Origin: Pleurocapsa minor HA4230-MV1
GTDB taxonomy: Bacteria > Cyanobacteriota > Cyanobacteriia > Cyanobacteriales > Xenococcaceae
Assembly: GCA_019359095.1 (NCBI GenBank)
Contig: JAHHHZ010000013.1
Location: 62,001 to 126,000 of the forward strand
DNA length: 64,000 nt
Direction of reading: 5' to 3'
Positions 15,167 through 23,222 of this stretch are shown here, piece by piece (the stretch's first letter is position 1; every line of letters begins with the position of its first letter). The notes under the pieces were generated by a model, which had not been told where the DNA came from, made no database searches, and was given only the letters and a program-made list of their open reading frames with translations. Position numbers and translations under genes: made by a program.

Positions 15167-16484
15167 ATGCTCGAAATTGCCACAAAACGCACTCTGCCTA
15201 AAAAACCATTGTTAATTACAACTTTACCAGGGCCACGAGCAAAAGAACTGGTAGAACGCGAGCGATCGCGCGGTAACATCTCCTTCTTATACTCGCGATT
15301 ATCCCCTGGTAGTGGCTAGAGGTGAGGGCTGTATGATTGAAGATGTAGATGGCAATGTTTTTCTAGATTTTACGGCAGGAATTGCAGTTACAGCCACAGG
15401 TCACGCTCATCCTCAAGTCGTACAGGCAATTCAAGAACAGTCGGCTAATCTATTGCATATGTCAGGGACTGATTTTTACTATCCGCAGATGGTAGAATTG
15501 GCGGAAAAATTAGCCGATCGCGCTCCTTTCCCTCAATCTTTAAATAAAGCTCGGGTTTTCTTTACTAATTCTGGAACTGAATCCAATGAAGGAGCGATAA
15601 AACTAGCCCGCTATTACACTAAACGTTCTGGGATAGTTGCATTCGTTGGTGCATTTCACGGACGCACCTATGGCTCAATGTCTCTAACAGCATCTAAAAG
15701 AGTTCAGCGACAAGGATTCGGGCCTTTACTCCCTGGTGTTACTCATATTCCCTATGGTACTCATGCCAGTCTCGATTATTTGGAAGAAAAGTTATTTAAT
15801 ACAGTACTGCCTCCAGCAGAAATAGCAGCAATTATTGTCGAACCAATCCAAGGGGAAGGTGGCTATATTGTGCCTGAAGATGGTTTTTTAGCTAGAATTC
15901 GCGATATCTGCGATCGCTATGGGATTTTAATGGTTGTTGATGAAGTGCAATCGGGTATGGGACGAACTGGCAAGTTATTTGCCATTGAACACTGGGATGT
16001 TATGCCCGATATTATTACTCTGGCTAAGGGTATCGCTAGCGGTTTACCTTTGGGTGCTATTCTAGCGCGATCGCCAATAATGACTTGGACTCCAGGTTCT
16101 CATGCTACTACTTTTGGCGGTAATCCCGTCGCCTGTGCTGCTGCCAATGTCACCCTACAGTTATTAGAATCAGAATTAATGGCAAATGCTCGTAACATGG
16201 GAGAAGAATTACAAGCTGGTTTGACTCAATTAGCAACTAAATATTCGCGAATTTCTTACCCTAGAGGCAAAGGATTGATGGTGGCAGCCGATTTATTAGA
16301 CACAGAAGGAAATCTCGATTCCAATTTACGCGATCGCCTGATTAACCAAGCTTTCTATAAAGGTTTACTGTTAATTGGTTGTGGTAAATCTGCCATTAGG
16401 TTTTGTCCTCCTTTGGTGATTGATCGCAACCAAATTCAAATAGCCCTACAAATTATTAGTGATTTATTAGCGCAAATATCATGA
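15167..16484 (+). pseudogene. Class III aminotransferase with a 5' frameshift
   Basis: From ATG 15167 the frame codes for a normal N-terminus (MLEIATKRTLPKKP... GPRAKELVERE), then shifts. The expected continuation, SPSYTRDYPLVVARGEG, is in the next frame and joins a 390-residue frame that runs to 16484. The shift is explained by four extra bases, GCGA, next to a GCGATCGC octamer at about 15259-15270. The body is intact: GTESNEGAIKLAR, FHGRTYGSMSLT, VDEVQSGMGRTGKLF and the PLP lysine in TLAKGIASGLPLGA. A GTG at 15312 could start a shortened protein. The family converts 4-aminobutyrate, ornithine or 2-aminoadipate; with the HglS-type neighbour, 2-aminoadipate is the favoured substrate. Confidence 0.7.
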
Positions 16485-17401
16485 AAGCTGTTGAAATTGC
16501 CAATTTACTTTGGGATACTCTCTGGCAGGATTATTATCATAGGGTTGAATACGCTCGCATCTACGAACAAATGATTCGAGAAACTGGACATAGTATTGCT
16601 AACGATCATATTGCTTTTCGTTCTTTAGGTTTAACTATTAATCGCCAGGGTACAGAAATTAATCTGGGAATTCCCTATCTTGCCAAAATAATCGAAGCTT
16701 TAGGCTACGAAAAAGCTGGAGAATACGAATTTAGCGATCGCTATTTAAAAGCGTGTCACTATCGCCATCCCGAACAAAATCGTTTTAATTTACCCAAACT
16801 TTTTATCAGTGAATTGGTAGTAGATGCTTTACCTGCAACTTTAGCCCAACAAATTAAAGAAACGGTTAACACTGGTAGTTTTTTCCATCAGCCGAATTTA
16901 AACCAATGGCTGACAACAGAATCCCCAGAAACAATTATCACTCAACTCAAAACCGTATTTTCTCGTCCTTGGCAACCCCCCAAGCGATCGCTAGTTGAAG
17001 CAGTCAATAAAGTCACTCAATATGGCGCGTGGGTGCTAATCCACGGTTATGCTGTCAATCATTTTACTGGTTATATCAATCATCACCATGATTCCATCTA
17101 CTCGGATATAGAAAAGACAGCACAAGCTTTAGGCGATCGAGGGATTCCCATGAAAAACGAAATTGAAGGCAGTTTAAATACTGGATTGCGTCAAACAGCA
17201 ACCGCTGCTGTCACTGAGATGGTTGAAGTTTGGGATGATAACAGCCAAGAATTGAGTCAAATTCCCTGGACATACGCTTACTACGAGCTAGCCGAACGAA
17301 ATATAGTTGAAGGTAAGCTGTTTGAAGGATTTTTGGATGCTCAGGCTAAAAATTTGTTTTCGATGACCAAAACTCGATCTAATTATATGAAGTCCGTTTA
17401 A
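16481..17401 (+). CDS. hglS: DUF1338 / HglS-type 2-oxoadipate dioxygenase-decarboxylase
   Basis: The 306-residue protein carries the DUF1338 landmarks: NDHIAFRSL with His43 and Arg47 (the H-x3-R pair of HglS), HGYAVNHFTGYINHHH with the second metal histidine, and a late glutamate in YAYYELAER. HglS of Pseudomonas putida is an Fe(II) enzyme turning 2-oxoadipate into D-2-hydroxyglutarate in lysine catabolism. The ATG overlaps the aminotransferase stop (ATGA), so the two genes were one operon: transamination of 2-aminoadipate, then HglS. The last residues (MKSV) are encoded by the left inverted repeat of an inserted element. Assignment to DUF1338 is firm; the substrate is inferred. Confidence 0.78.
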   Translation: MKAVEIANLLWDTLWQDYYHRVEYARIYEQMIRETGHSIANDHIAFRSLGLTINRQGTEINLGIPYLAKIIEALGYEKAGEYEFSDRYLKACHYRHPEQNRFNLPKLFISELVVDALPATLAQQIKETVNTGSFFHQPNLNQWLTTESPETIITQLKTVFSRPWQPPKRSLVEAVNKVTQYGAWVLIHGYAVNHFTGYINHHHDSIYSDIEKTAQALGDRGIPMKNEIEGSLNTGLRQTATAAVTEMVEVWDDNSQELSQIPWTYAYYELAERNIVEGKLFEGFLDAQAKNLFSMTKTRSNYMKSV

Positions 17402-17595
17402 ATAATTTCAATTAAAACTCGCGCCTTAAAGGATATGCGAAGCGGTATACCATTTGCGAAGCTTATCCTTTAGGACAAGGGTACAATGTGCTTTAGCACT
17501 AGCTTCGCGTCGCAAAGACGCTAAGACGCTAAGACATTTATCTCGCTTAGTTTGGGGCTAAGATTTTATTAGAAGTAATTAAGCGGACTTGATAT
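17385..17595. mobile_element. MITE-like element of about 211 bp with inverted ends
   Basis: The left end (17385-17417, beginning ATATGAAGTCCGTTTAAATA) and the right end (17563-17595), read in reverse complement as ATATCAAGTCCGCTTAATTA, are about three-quarters identical. There is no transposase. The interior carries ATCCTTTAGG-type palindromes and a GACGCTAA tandem. It lies exactly between two convergent stop codons and supplies both. A single related end occurs at 58351-58384. Confidence 0.55.
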
Positions 17596-18059
17596 TACAG
17601 GCGATCGCGTTCTAAATCGTAAATAACTTTCTCCGCTAACCAGTTAGGAGAACGATCGGCGTGAGTTAACATCGTTCCAGTTAATAATCGGTTCGCAGTT
17701 TCGCGATTGTGAATCAATTGCAGTAATTTTTTACGCAGTTTGGGACTAATGCGATCGAGTAATAAAGTATTAGTCTTACCGTTGGCTAAATTAGTTACAG
17801 AAGCTTTATCGTGCCGAGATAAACGATAAGCAATAAACCCCCCACCAATACTTAAGCCAGTAATGCCAATAATTCTATTGATGTTATCAGTTGAACTATT
17901 TTCACGAGCAGTATCTAACCAGACGCGATCGTTTAAATTAGCTGCATCAGCTACAGATACTCGTTGTTCCTCAATCGGAAGAGCTTTTGTTGGTATAGCA
18001 AATAACCCAGTAGCGATAACAGCAGTTAAAAAAGCGGGAAACGAAATAGATTTTTGCAT
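17595..18059 (-). CDS. Exported hypothetical protein
   Basis: A 154-residue protein with a clear signal peptide (MQKSISFPAFLTAVIATGLF, then AIPTKALP with probable cleavage near residue 26). A second hydrophobic stretch IIGITGLSIGGGFIAYRL at about 63-80 may anchor it in the membrane, followed by a basic helical C-terminus (ISPKLRKKLLQLIHNRE). I do not recognise a family. Its upstream region has two AGATGTCA boxes 22 bp apart at 18171 and 18193. Confidence 0.65.
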   Translation of the reverse strand: MQKSISFPAFLTAVIATGLFAIPTKALPIEEQRVSVADAANLNDRVWLDTARENSSTDNINRIIGITGLSIGGGFIAYRLSRHDKASVTNLANGKTNTLLLDRISPKLRKKLLQLIHNRETANRLLTGTMLTHADRSPNWLAEKVIYDLERDRL

Positions 18060-18154
18060 GGTTTTAAAAGTTAGAGATTACTTTAGAAACAATTTAAATA
18101 TTCTCTAGATCGGCTTGATTTCTTGTATGTATGTTTTATATATTTATTTTGACA

Positions 18155-18200
18155 ATTAAAAATGACAATGAGATGTCAAAAAAATGATCATTAGATGTCA
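18155..18200 (-). promoter_or_regulatory. Clustered TGACA motifs upstream of 17595-18059
   Basis: AGATGTCA occurs at 18171-18178 and 18193-18200, exactly 22 bp (two helical turns) apart. Two further GACAAT motifs at 18151 and 18164 make a TGACA-n6-TGTCA inverted pair with the first box. Phased sites of this kind usually bind a regulator. The rest of 18060-18362 holds only a short TAGTAGG repeat near 18280. Confidence 0.4.
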
Positions 18201-18362
18201 CTTACAAGCCTATTTTTGCTGATTAGTGATTTATAGCCGTACAAAATTAGCGATAGACAATTAGGACGATCGACTCGTAGGTAGTAGGTAGTAAAAAACA
18301 TAGTCTATTCAAATGAAAACAGCTGTAACTAGATCTGATGATCCTGTGAGCCTTAAACTTTA

Positions 18363-19607
18363 CTACCCAAGTGCATTGGCAATAAAAGCAACGTTCATCC
18401 GTAAAATTTCCAACATCAGGTCATAGTTAATCCGATCCAGCGTGTCATTAGCACTATGAATATTACTGTTGGCACTATCACCCCCTTCAATTGTGAGTAC
18501 GGCGGCAATTTCTCTCTCAATAAAAGATACATGATCGCTGGCAAAGGGGTTAAGTGAAGTTTGTACAGTTAATTCTGTGTATGTTGCTGCTGCTTCACTC
18601 AAGGCATCAATAATTGCTTGGGAGATCGGCGCACCTTCAAGTAGGACAGTGGGGGTAGTTGTGTTTAATCCCCCAATCATATCCATATTCAAAACTGCTT
18701 TAATTCTGGCTTGTTCGGTAGTATCTAAACTAGCCACATACTGCTTACTCCCAAAAAGTCCTTGTTCTTCACCACCTAGAAGAATTAAACGTAAGTCATG
18801 CTTATTTTGATGTGTCTTGAATACTTTAGCAATTTCCAGCAAACCAGCAGAACCACTACCATTATCATCTGCACCAGGCGCGATCGCATTTTCTCCACCT
18901 GGAATATTAATCGAATCTAGGTGTGCGATCGCCAGTATAAGGTCTTTCGTTTCTGAAAGATCACCAGGGCGATCGGCAATCACATTCTGACTAGTACTAC
19001 TGCCAACTGCGATGGTTTCCAGTCTGGTATCATAACCGATTGTTTCTAATTGTTCTTTTGACCAATCAGCAGCTAACCGATAAAAACTGCTAGTTGAGTA
19101 ACGAGTAGACCATGAAACAAGTTGAGTAAGGTTAGCTGACAAACTAGAGCGAGATAATTGAGCTAACAAATTTTGAATGCCAACTTGGGGAGTTCTTCTC
19201 AACGCAGCTTTTGGTTGCTCTCTAAAGACAACCATATTTTCTGCTAGAGGTTTTATTCCATAGCAAGGCTCATCACCTTTTTGATAGGACTCAACCAAAT
19301 CTGGAGTCAAATCTACTACTAAAAACCTGCCTTTATCAATTAAAACTGGGACTTCGGGATGCTCTTGCTGAAATAATCGTCCTTTTTGCACTACTAAATA
19401 TAGATTATCTTGCTCGGTAGGGCGAGAATTCCGTTGTAGAGAAATACCGCTACGTCCAGCACTATTTAAAATCTGATTCCAATCTGATTTATCAGCAATT
19501 AATAATGCTTCGTTGCCAAATTGGATGCAATTCGTATTGGTAAGTTTGGTCAAATCTAATTGCGATCGACAAATATCAATTGATGTACGAGAAGTGAAAA
19601 CTTGCAT
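18363..19607 (-). CDS. M28-family zinc aminopeptidase
   Basis: The C-terminal half of this 414-residue protein is an M28 peptidase. The metal ligands are visible: His229 in IAHLDS, Asp247 in GADDNGSG, Glu280/281 in GGEEQGLFG, Asp309 in NMDMIGG and His384 in IHSANDT. Such enzymes remove N-terminal residues from peptides with two zinc ions. The first 150 residues are a prodomain-like region without a family name. There is no signal peptide, which is odd since many M28 enzymes are exported. It is read with the M43 protease upstream (gap 75 bp), so the two likely form an operon. Confidence 0.88.
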   Translation of the reverse strand: MQVFTSRTSIDICRSQLDLTKLTNTNCIQFGNEALLIADKSDWNQILNSAGRSGISLQRNSRPTEQDNLYLVVQKGRLFQQEHPEVPVLIDKGRFLVVDLTPDLVESYQKGDEPCYGIKPLAENMVVFREQPKAALRRTPQVGIQNLLAQLSRSSLSANLTQLVSWSTRYSTSSFYRLAADWSKEQLETIGYDTRLETIAVGSSTSQNVIADRPGDLSETKDLILAIAHLDSINIPGGENAIAPGADDNGSGSAGLLEIAKVFKTHQNKHDLRLILLGGEEQGLFGSKQYVASLDTTEQARIKAVLNMDMIGGLNTTTPTVLLEGAPISQAIIDALSEAAATYTELTVQTSLNPFASDHVSFIEREIAAVLTIEGGDSANSNIHSANDTLDRINYDLMLEILRMNVAFIANALG

Positions 19608-19682
19608 CTTTGTTATTATTTGATAATTTTAAACAGAGTCTTTTTGTGAAGGAAGACAAGTTATTTTTACCTTATCCAAACA

Positions 19683-20600
19683 TTAAAGAGCATCAGAACT
19701 TTTAATTAAGGCTCTTGGCCCATCTAAAGTAGCTCTCATTCTGGCAACTTGCCCAGCACTAAACATGAACATAGCGTCATCATCAACATAGTCCATATAG
19801 TTCATATACATATCTCCATTAGGAGCATTGCCACAGGTTATGCGTGGGAAAGTCGGACGACCAAAATTTGAATCTGCTTGGTTAGGAGTATCTTCAACTG
19901 CATCAGAACCAGCACATGCGCCCATATCATCACCCCAAATATGTCTTAAATTTAGCCAGTGACCGACTTCATGAGTAGTAGTTCTTCCTTTGTTAAAAGG
20001 TGGAATAGCTGTACCAACATCACCAAAGTACTGATGACTAATTACCACACCATCTGTTTCGGCATCACCACCAGGAAACTGAGCATAGCCTAAAAGACCA
20101 CCGCCTAAATTACATACCCAGATATTTAAATACTTATCTGCTGACCAAGCATCCTTACCACCAGTTGAGGCAAATTTGACAGCATCGTCAAAACTAAAGG
20201 CTGTTTTTTGCGTAAAAGTTCTTGTGATGCCGTTGGTTGGATTGCCATCAGGATCTCGTACTGCCAACTTAAATTCAATTTTGGCATCTGCGACAAAAGG
20301 TATAAATGGTTCAGGAACTAGACTAATATCAGCATTTTGTTTTCTGTAATCTTCATTCAGGATTCTGATCTGACTTGTAATCTGCTCATCAGTTATATTT
20401 TCCAAACTATTGTTAAAAACTACATGTACGATAACAGGAATGGTAATGAGCGGAAAATCTGCTCTAGCGCGGGCGCTGTCTGTCTCATAGTCTCTGCTGT
20501 ATTGCTCAATGGATAGTCGCTGCTGCCTGTATGTAAGAGAGGTTTCCATCAATATTTGATGGTGAATCATAGTGCCACAGGTGCGTCTTTGAGAAGTCAT
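19683..20600 (-). CDS. M43-family (cytophagalysin/pappalysin-like) metalloprotease
   Basis: The 305-residue protein holds the metzincin zinc motif HEVGHWLNLRH (His210, Glu211, His214, His220) and a Met-turn MNYMDYVDD at about 266. Cysteines near 229 and 256 match conserved M43 positions. M43 enzymes are secreted endopeptidases in other bacteria, yet no signal peptide is visible: the start is MTSQRRTCGTMIHHQI, the RTCGT motif being common in this family. It precedes an M28 aminopeptidase gene, so an endopeptidase and an exopeptidase are made together. How they leave the cell, if they do, is unknown. Confidence 0.88.
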   Translation of the reverse strand: MTSQRRTCGTMIHHQILMETSLTYRQQRLSIEQYSRDYETDSARARADFPLITIPVIVHVVFNNSLENITDEQITSQIRILNEDYRKQNADISLVPEPFIPFVADAKIEFKLAVRDPDGNPTNGITRTFTQKTAFSFDDAVKFASTGGKDAWSADKYLNIWVCNLGGGLLGYAQFPGGDAETDGVVISHQYFGDVGTAIPPFNKGRTTTHEVGHWLNLRHIWGDDMGACAGSDAVEDTPNQADSNFGRPTFPRITCGNAPNGDMYMNYMDYVDDDAMFMFSAGQVARMRATLDGPRALIKSSDAL

Positions 20601-20802
20601 GTTTTTCTTACTCCACTAATCTAAAATAATGTTTTAATCTATATTTTCAAGGCTTTGACTATTACTTGTAATTAAGTAATTACTATTATGCAAATCATAG
20701 TTTTTGCGAAAAAACTTTACATAATCTGCTTGCTCTTCTTTAATTCAGTGTAGATAGTTCAGAATAAATGTGTAGGCAATACTCAAAAATTAATTATTAA
20801 AA

Positions 20803-20817
20803 TGATAATTATTATCA
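20803..20817 (+). promoter_or_regulatory. Fur-family operator (perfect 7-1-7 palindrome)
   Basis: TGATAATTATTATCA is a perfect 7-1-7 inverted repeat, identical to the consensus bound by Fur-family regulators (Fur, Zur or PerR). It ends six bases before the ATG of the lipoprotein gene, where binding would block transcription or translation start. Which family member acts cannot be told. Confidence 0.7.
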
Positions 20818-20823
20818 AATTAA

Positions 20824-21231
20824 ATGAAATATAGATGCTTTTCCAGGAGAAGTTTTGTAATTGGGTTATCAATTCTATCTATAGTGCAACTAGGCTGTTT
20901 AGACAAACCAATGAATAACAATCTTCCGTCAGCAATTTTTCAACACTGGATACATTCCCGAGAAGAAGATACTGAAAAGGTAAAAGTTTATCGACCAAGT
21001 AATTATCAATTTCCTCCGTCGAGAGGAAGAGATGGATTTGAGATTAAAAAAGATGGACAATTTATTCAGTACGGAATTGGAGCTACTGACAGACCACAAA
21101 AGATTACAGGAACATGGAAAGCTGAAAAAGACAATCAAATTAAAATTTCTTGGGAAAATCAAAACCAGAATTATACAATGCAAGTCTTGTCATGTGAAAA
21201 GGGGTTATTAAAAGTTCGTTACAGCTGGTAA
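20824..21231 (+). CDS. Putative lipoprotein under Fur-type control
   Basis: A 135-residue protein with a lipoprotein signal: basic start (MKYRCFSRRSF), hydrophobic core and lipobox VQLGC with Cys25. The mature part looks like a small beta-rich domain (FEIKKDGQFIQYG, TGTWKAEKDNQIKISWEN, LKVRYSW), reminiscent of lipocalin-like or copper-resistance-type lipoproteins, but I cannot assign a family. The Fur-type box directly before the start suggests induction by metal shortage or peroxide. Its leader has no obvious ribosome binding site. Confidence 0.7.
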   Translation: MKYRCFSRRSFVIGLSILSIVQLGCLDKPMNNNLPSAIFQHWIHSREEDTEKVKVYRPSNYQFPPSRGRDGFEIKKDGQFIQYGIGATDRPQKITGTWKAEKDNQIKISWENQNQNYTMQVLSCEKGLLKVRYSW

Positions 21232-21358
21232 ATTTCAACTTGTAGTTTTATGTTTAGTAAATAATGGCTCTGGAGTTTTTTAACAAAGTATGACCAGGGA
21301 AAGATGTATGCCAGCGATTGTTTAAATTAGTTTAAACATAGTAGCTTTGTTTCACATC

Positions 21359-21868
21359 ATGAATTATTTAGTAACAGTTTTAGAGAACAAACAGCAAGCA
21401 GAAGAAGCATATTCTGTTCTGCAAAAAGATGGTATTCCACCAGAAAAAATAACCATTCTTGGTCAAGGCTATCAAAGCGCCGATGAATTTGGTTTAATCA
21501 ATCCTAATGACCAGGCAAGCAAAAGAGCAAGTAAATTAGCTTATATGTTAATTCCCTTTGGTTTTGTTGCAGGTTATGTATTTAATTTGCTTACAGGTAT
21601 TCACCTTTTTTCCTTTACTAACTCAACAGCCGAGCATATTATCGGCGGTATTTTGGGTGCAGCCTCTGGATTATTAGGTGCAGTTTTTGTCGGTGGTGGT
21701 GTTGGTTTAACCACAGGTAGCGGGGATGCTTTGACCTATCGCAACCGTCTCAATGCAGGTAAATATATTATTGTGACTAAAGGTACTGATAGTTTGATTC
21801 GTCAAGCGACAAAATTATTGCGTCAGTTTGAGCCTGAGTATATTCAAGGTTATGAAGAACCTGTTTAG
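21359..21868 (+). CDS. Membrane protein with YflT-like N-terminus
   Basis: Counting from ATG 21359 the protein has 169 residues; a TTG at 21347 would add four. The N-terminal 40 residues (MNYLVTVLENKQQAEEAYSV) resemble the general stress protein 17M/YflT domain. Two glycine-rich hydrophobic segments follow (LAYMLIPFGFVAGYVFNLL and HIIGGILGAASGLLGAVFVG), with a cytoplasmic-looking tail. Proteins of this shape are widespread and uncharacterised in cyanobacteria. A stress role is only inferred. Confidence 0.65.
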   Translation: MNYLVTVLENKQQAEEAYSVLQKDGIPPEKITILGQGYQSADEFGLINPNDQASKRASKLAYMLIPFGFVAGYVFNLLTGIHLFSFTNSTAEHIIGGILGAASGLLGAVFVGGGVGLTTGSGDALTYRNRLNAGKYIIVTKGTDSLIRQATKLLRQFEPEYIQGYEEPV

Positions 21869-21905
21869 TAAACCTGTCTATTGATAGTAAAATAATCTTT
21901 TGCGC

Positions 21906-23081
21906 CTAAAAAGCTCTCATTCTCACCAATTGCCACCAACAAAGACAACCAGAGATGAGAAAGAAACACCCTGCCACAATTAAGCCGAGGGATAAATTAT
22001 AGCGAGAAGCGATCGCCCCAACCAAAGGCGCAATGATAGCAAAAGCAACCCGAAAGACTAGACTATTGAGAGAAAGAATCGTCGCCCTCACAGAAGAAGC
22101 AATTTGTTGATTGATGGCATTGAGAATTAACGGGGAAGAAAAACCCCGCACTAAATAGATGCTCAGGATCAAAACTAGACCCCAAACTTGGTTAATACTT
22201 CCCAGGCAAATATAGGAAGTGGCTAAAATAATTATGAGCAAGAAAATGGCTCGTTTGATCCCGAAAAGGCGCTGTAGATGGTGAGAATTGATTGATGCTA
22301 AACTCATTCCCAAGTGAAATATTGCCCACGCCCAACCAAAAGCTTGAATGGGAATATTTAATTGCTGGAGATAGTCTTGTGATAGCCAGACGATTAGGAA
22401 ACTAGCACTAGAAAAAGTACTGCTAAGTAGGATTAACCATCGTAGTTTAGGGCGTTTATAAACATCAATAATGATATCTTTGAGCTGATTTAATTTTTGA
22501 GTTTGGGCGATCGCTTGGTGAAATTTTGGCTCGACTAAAGTTAGGGCTAAAGCAAAATAAATAATTAAGCAAACCGTCTGGAAATAAAAAGGATAGACCA
22601 AATTAATTGAGGCGATCGCAGCACCGATAATGCCACAAACTGCTTCACTAATGCCAGCAATAGCACCTAATCTGCCTTCCCATACCTGATAGTGTTGTTC
22701 TTTCCCCAACTGGATCAAGGTATCGTAACCCAGCGCGGTATTTGCCCCTGAAATCAGACTTCCAGCTACTCCCGCTAAAATTTCGGCGATCGCAAATGCG
22801 GTAAATGAAGTTCCCACACAGTAAATTAACCAACTAGCAACCCATACCCCACTACCAACGACTAAACAGGCTTTTCTCCCCCAAAGATCGGCTAAATATC
22901 CAGAGGGGACTTCTAACACTAAAATAGACAAGGATAAGATGGTTTTGAGCAGTACTATCTGTTCAATGTTTAAGCCGTAATGCTCATAAAATAAAACAAT
23001 AGTGGGAATGGGAAACCAAGCAAAGGCTAATCCCTGTAAGATGTAAAGTTTGGTTAAATTAGCTGAGTAAGATTGGTTCAA
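21906..23081 (-). CDS. Major facilitator superfamily transporter
   Basis: The 391-residue protein has about 12 hydrophobic helices and the MFS signature loop between helices 2 and 3 (GYLADLWGRKACLVVG). The halves are separated by a hydrophilic loop near 195-210 (FHQAIAQTQKLNQL). Members move small solutes or drugs across the inner membrane by proton or substrate exchange. The cargo is not predictable. It stands alone and faces away from the 23136-24322 pair. Confidence 0.88.
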   Translation of the reverse strand: MNQSYSANLTKLYILQGLAFAWFPIPTIVLFYEHYGLNIEQIVLLKTILSLSILVLEVPSGYLADLWGRKACLVVGSGVWVASWLIYCVGTSFTAFAIAEILAGVAGSLISGANTALGYDTLIQLGKEQHYQVWEGRLGAIAGISEAVCGIIGAAIASINLVYPFYFQTVCLIIYFALALTLVEPKFHQAIAQTQKLNQLKDIIIDVYKRPKLRWLILLSSTFSSASFLIVWLSQDYLQQLNIPIQAFGWAWAIFHLGMSLASINSHHLQRLFGIKRAIFLLIIILATSYICLGSINQVWGLVLILSIYLVRGFSSPLILNAINQQIASSVRATILSLNSLVFRVAFAIIAPLVGAIASRYNLSLGLIVAGCFFLISGCLCWWQLVRMRAF

Positions 23082-23135
23082 GTAAAAATTTAGGTGAAAG
23101 GAAATGCAAGTTCAGGTAATTTATTTGATCTTAAA

Positions 23136-23222
23136 ATGATTGAACCGATTAATTTACTAGTTCCCTTGTTCTTACTTGGGATAATCATCATCTCGGCAGT
23201 ATATTTTAATAACCAATCTTGA
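23136..23222 (+). CDS. 28-residue single-helix membrane peptide (putative)
   Basis: This short frame codes for MIEPINLLVPLFLLGIIIIS followed by eight residues: one transmembrane helix with a short polar tail. Its TGA overlaps the ATG of the next gene by one base (TGATG), a layout typical of coupled translation. It does not match the photosystem or cytochrome small subunits I remember. No Shine-Dalgarno sequence is obvious, so it may be chance. Confidence 0.35.
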   Translation: MIEPINLLVPLFLLGIIIISAVYFNNQS

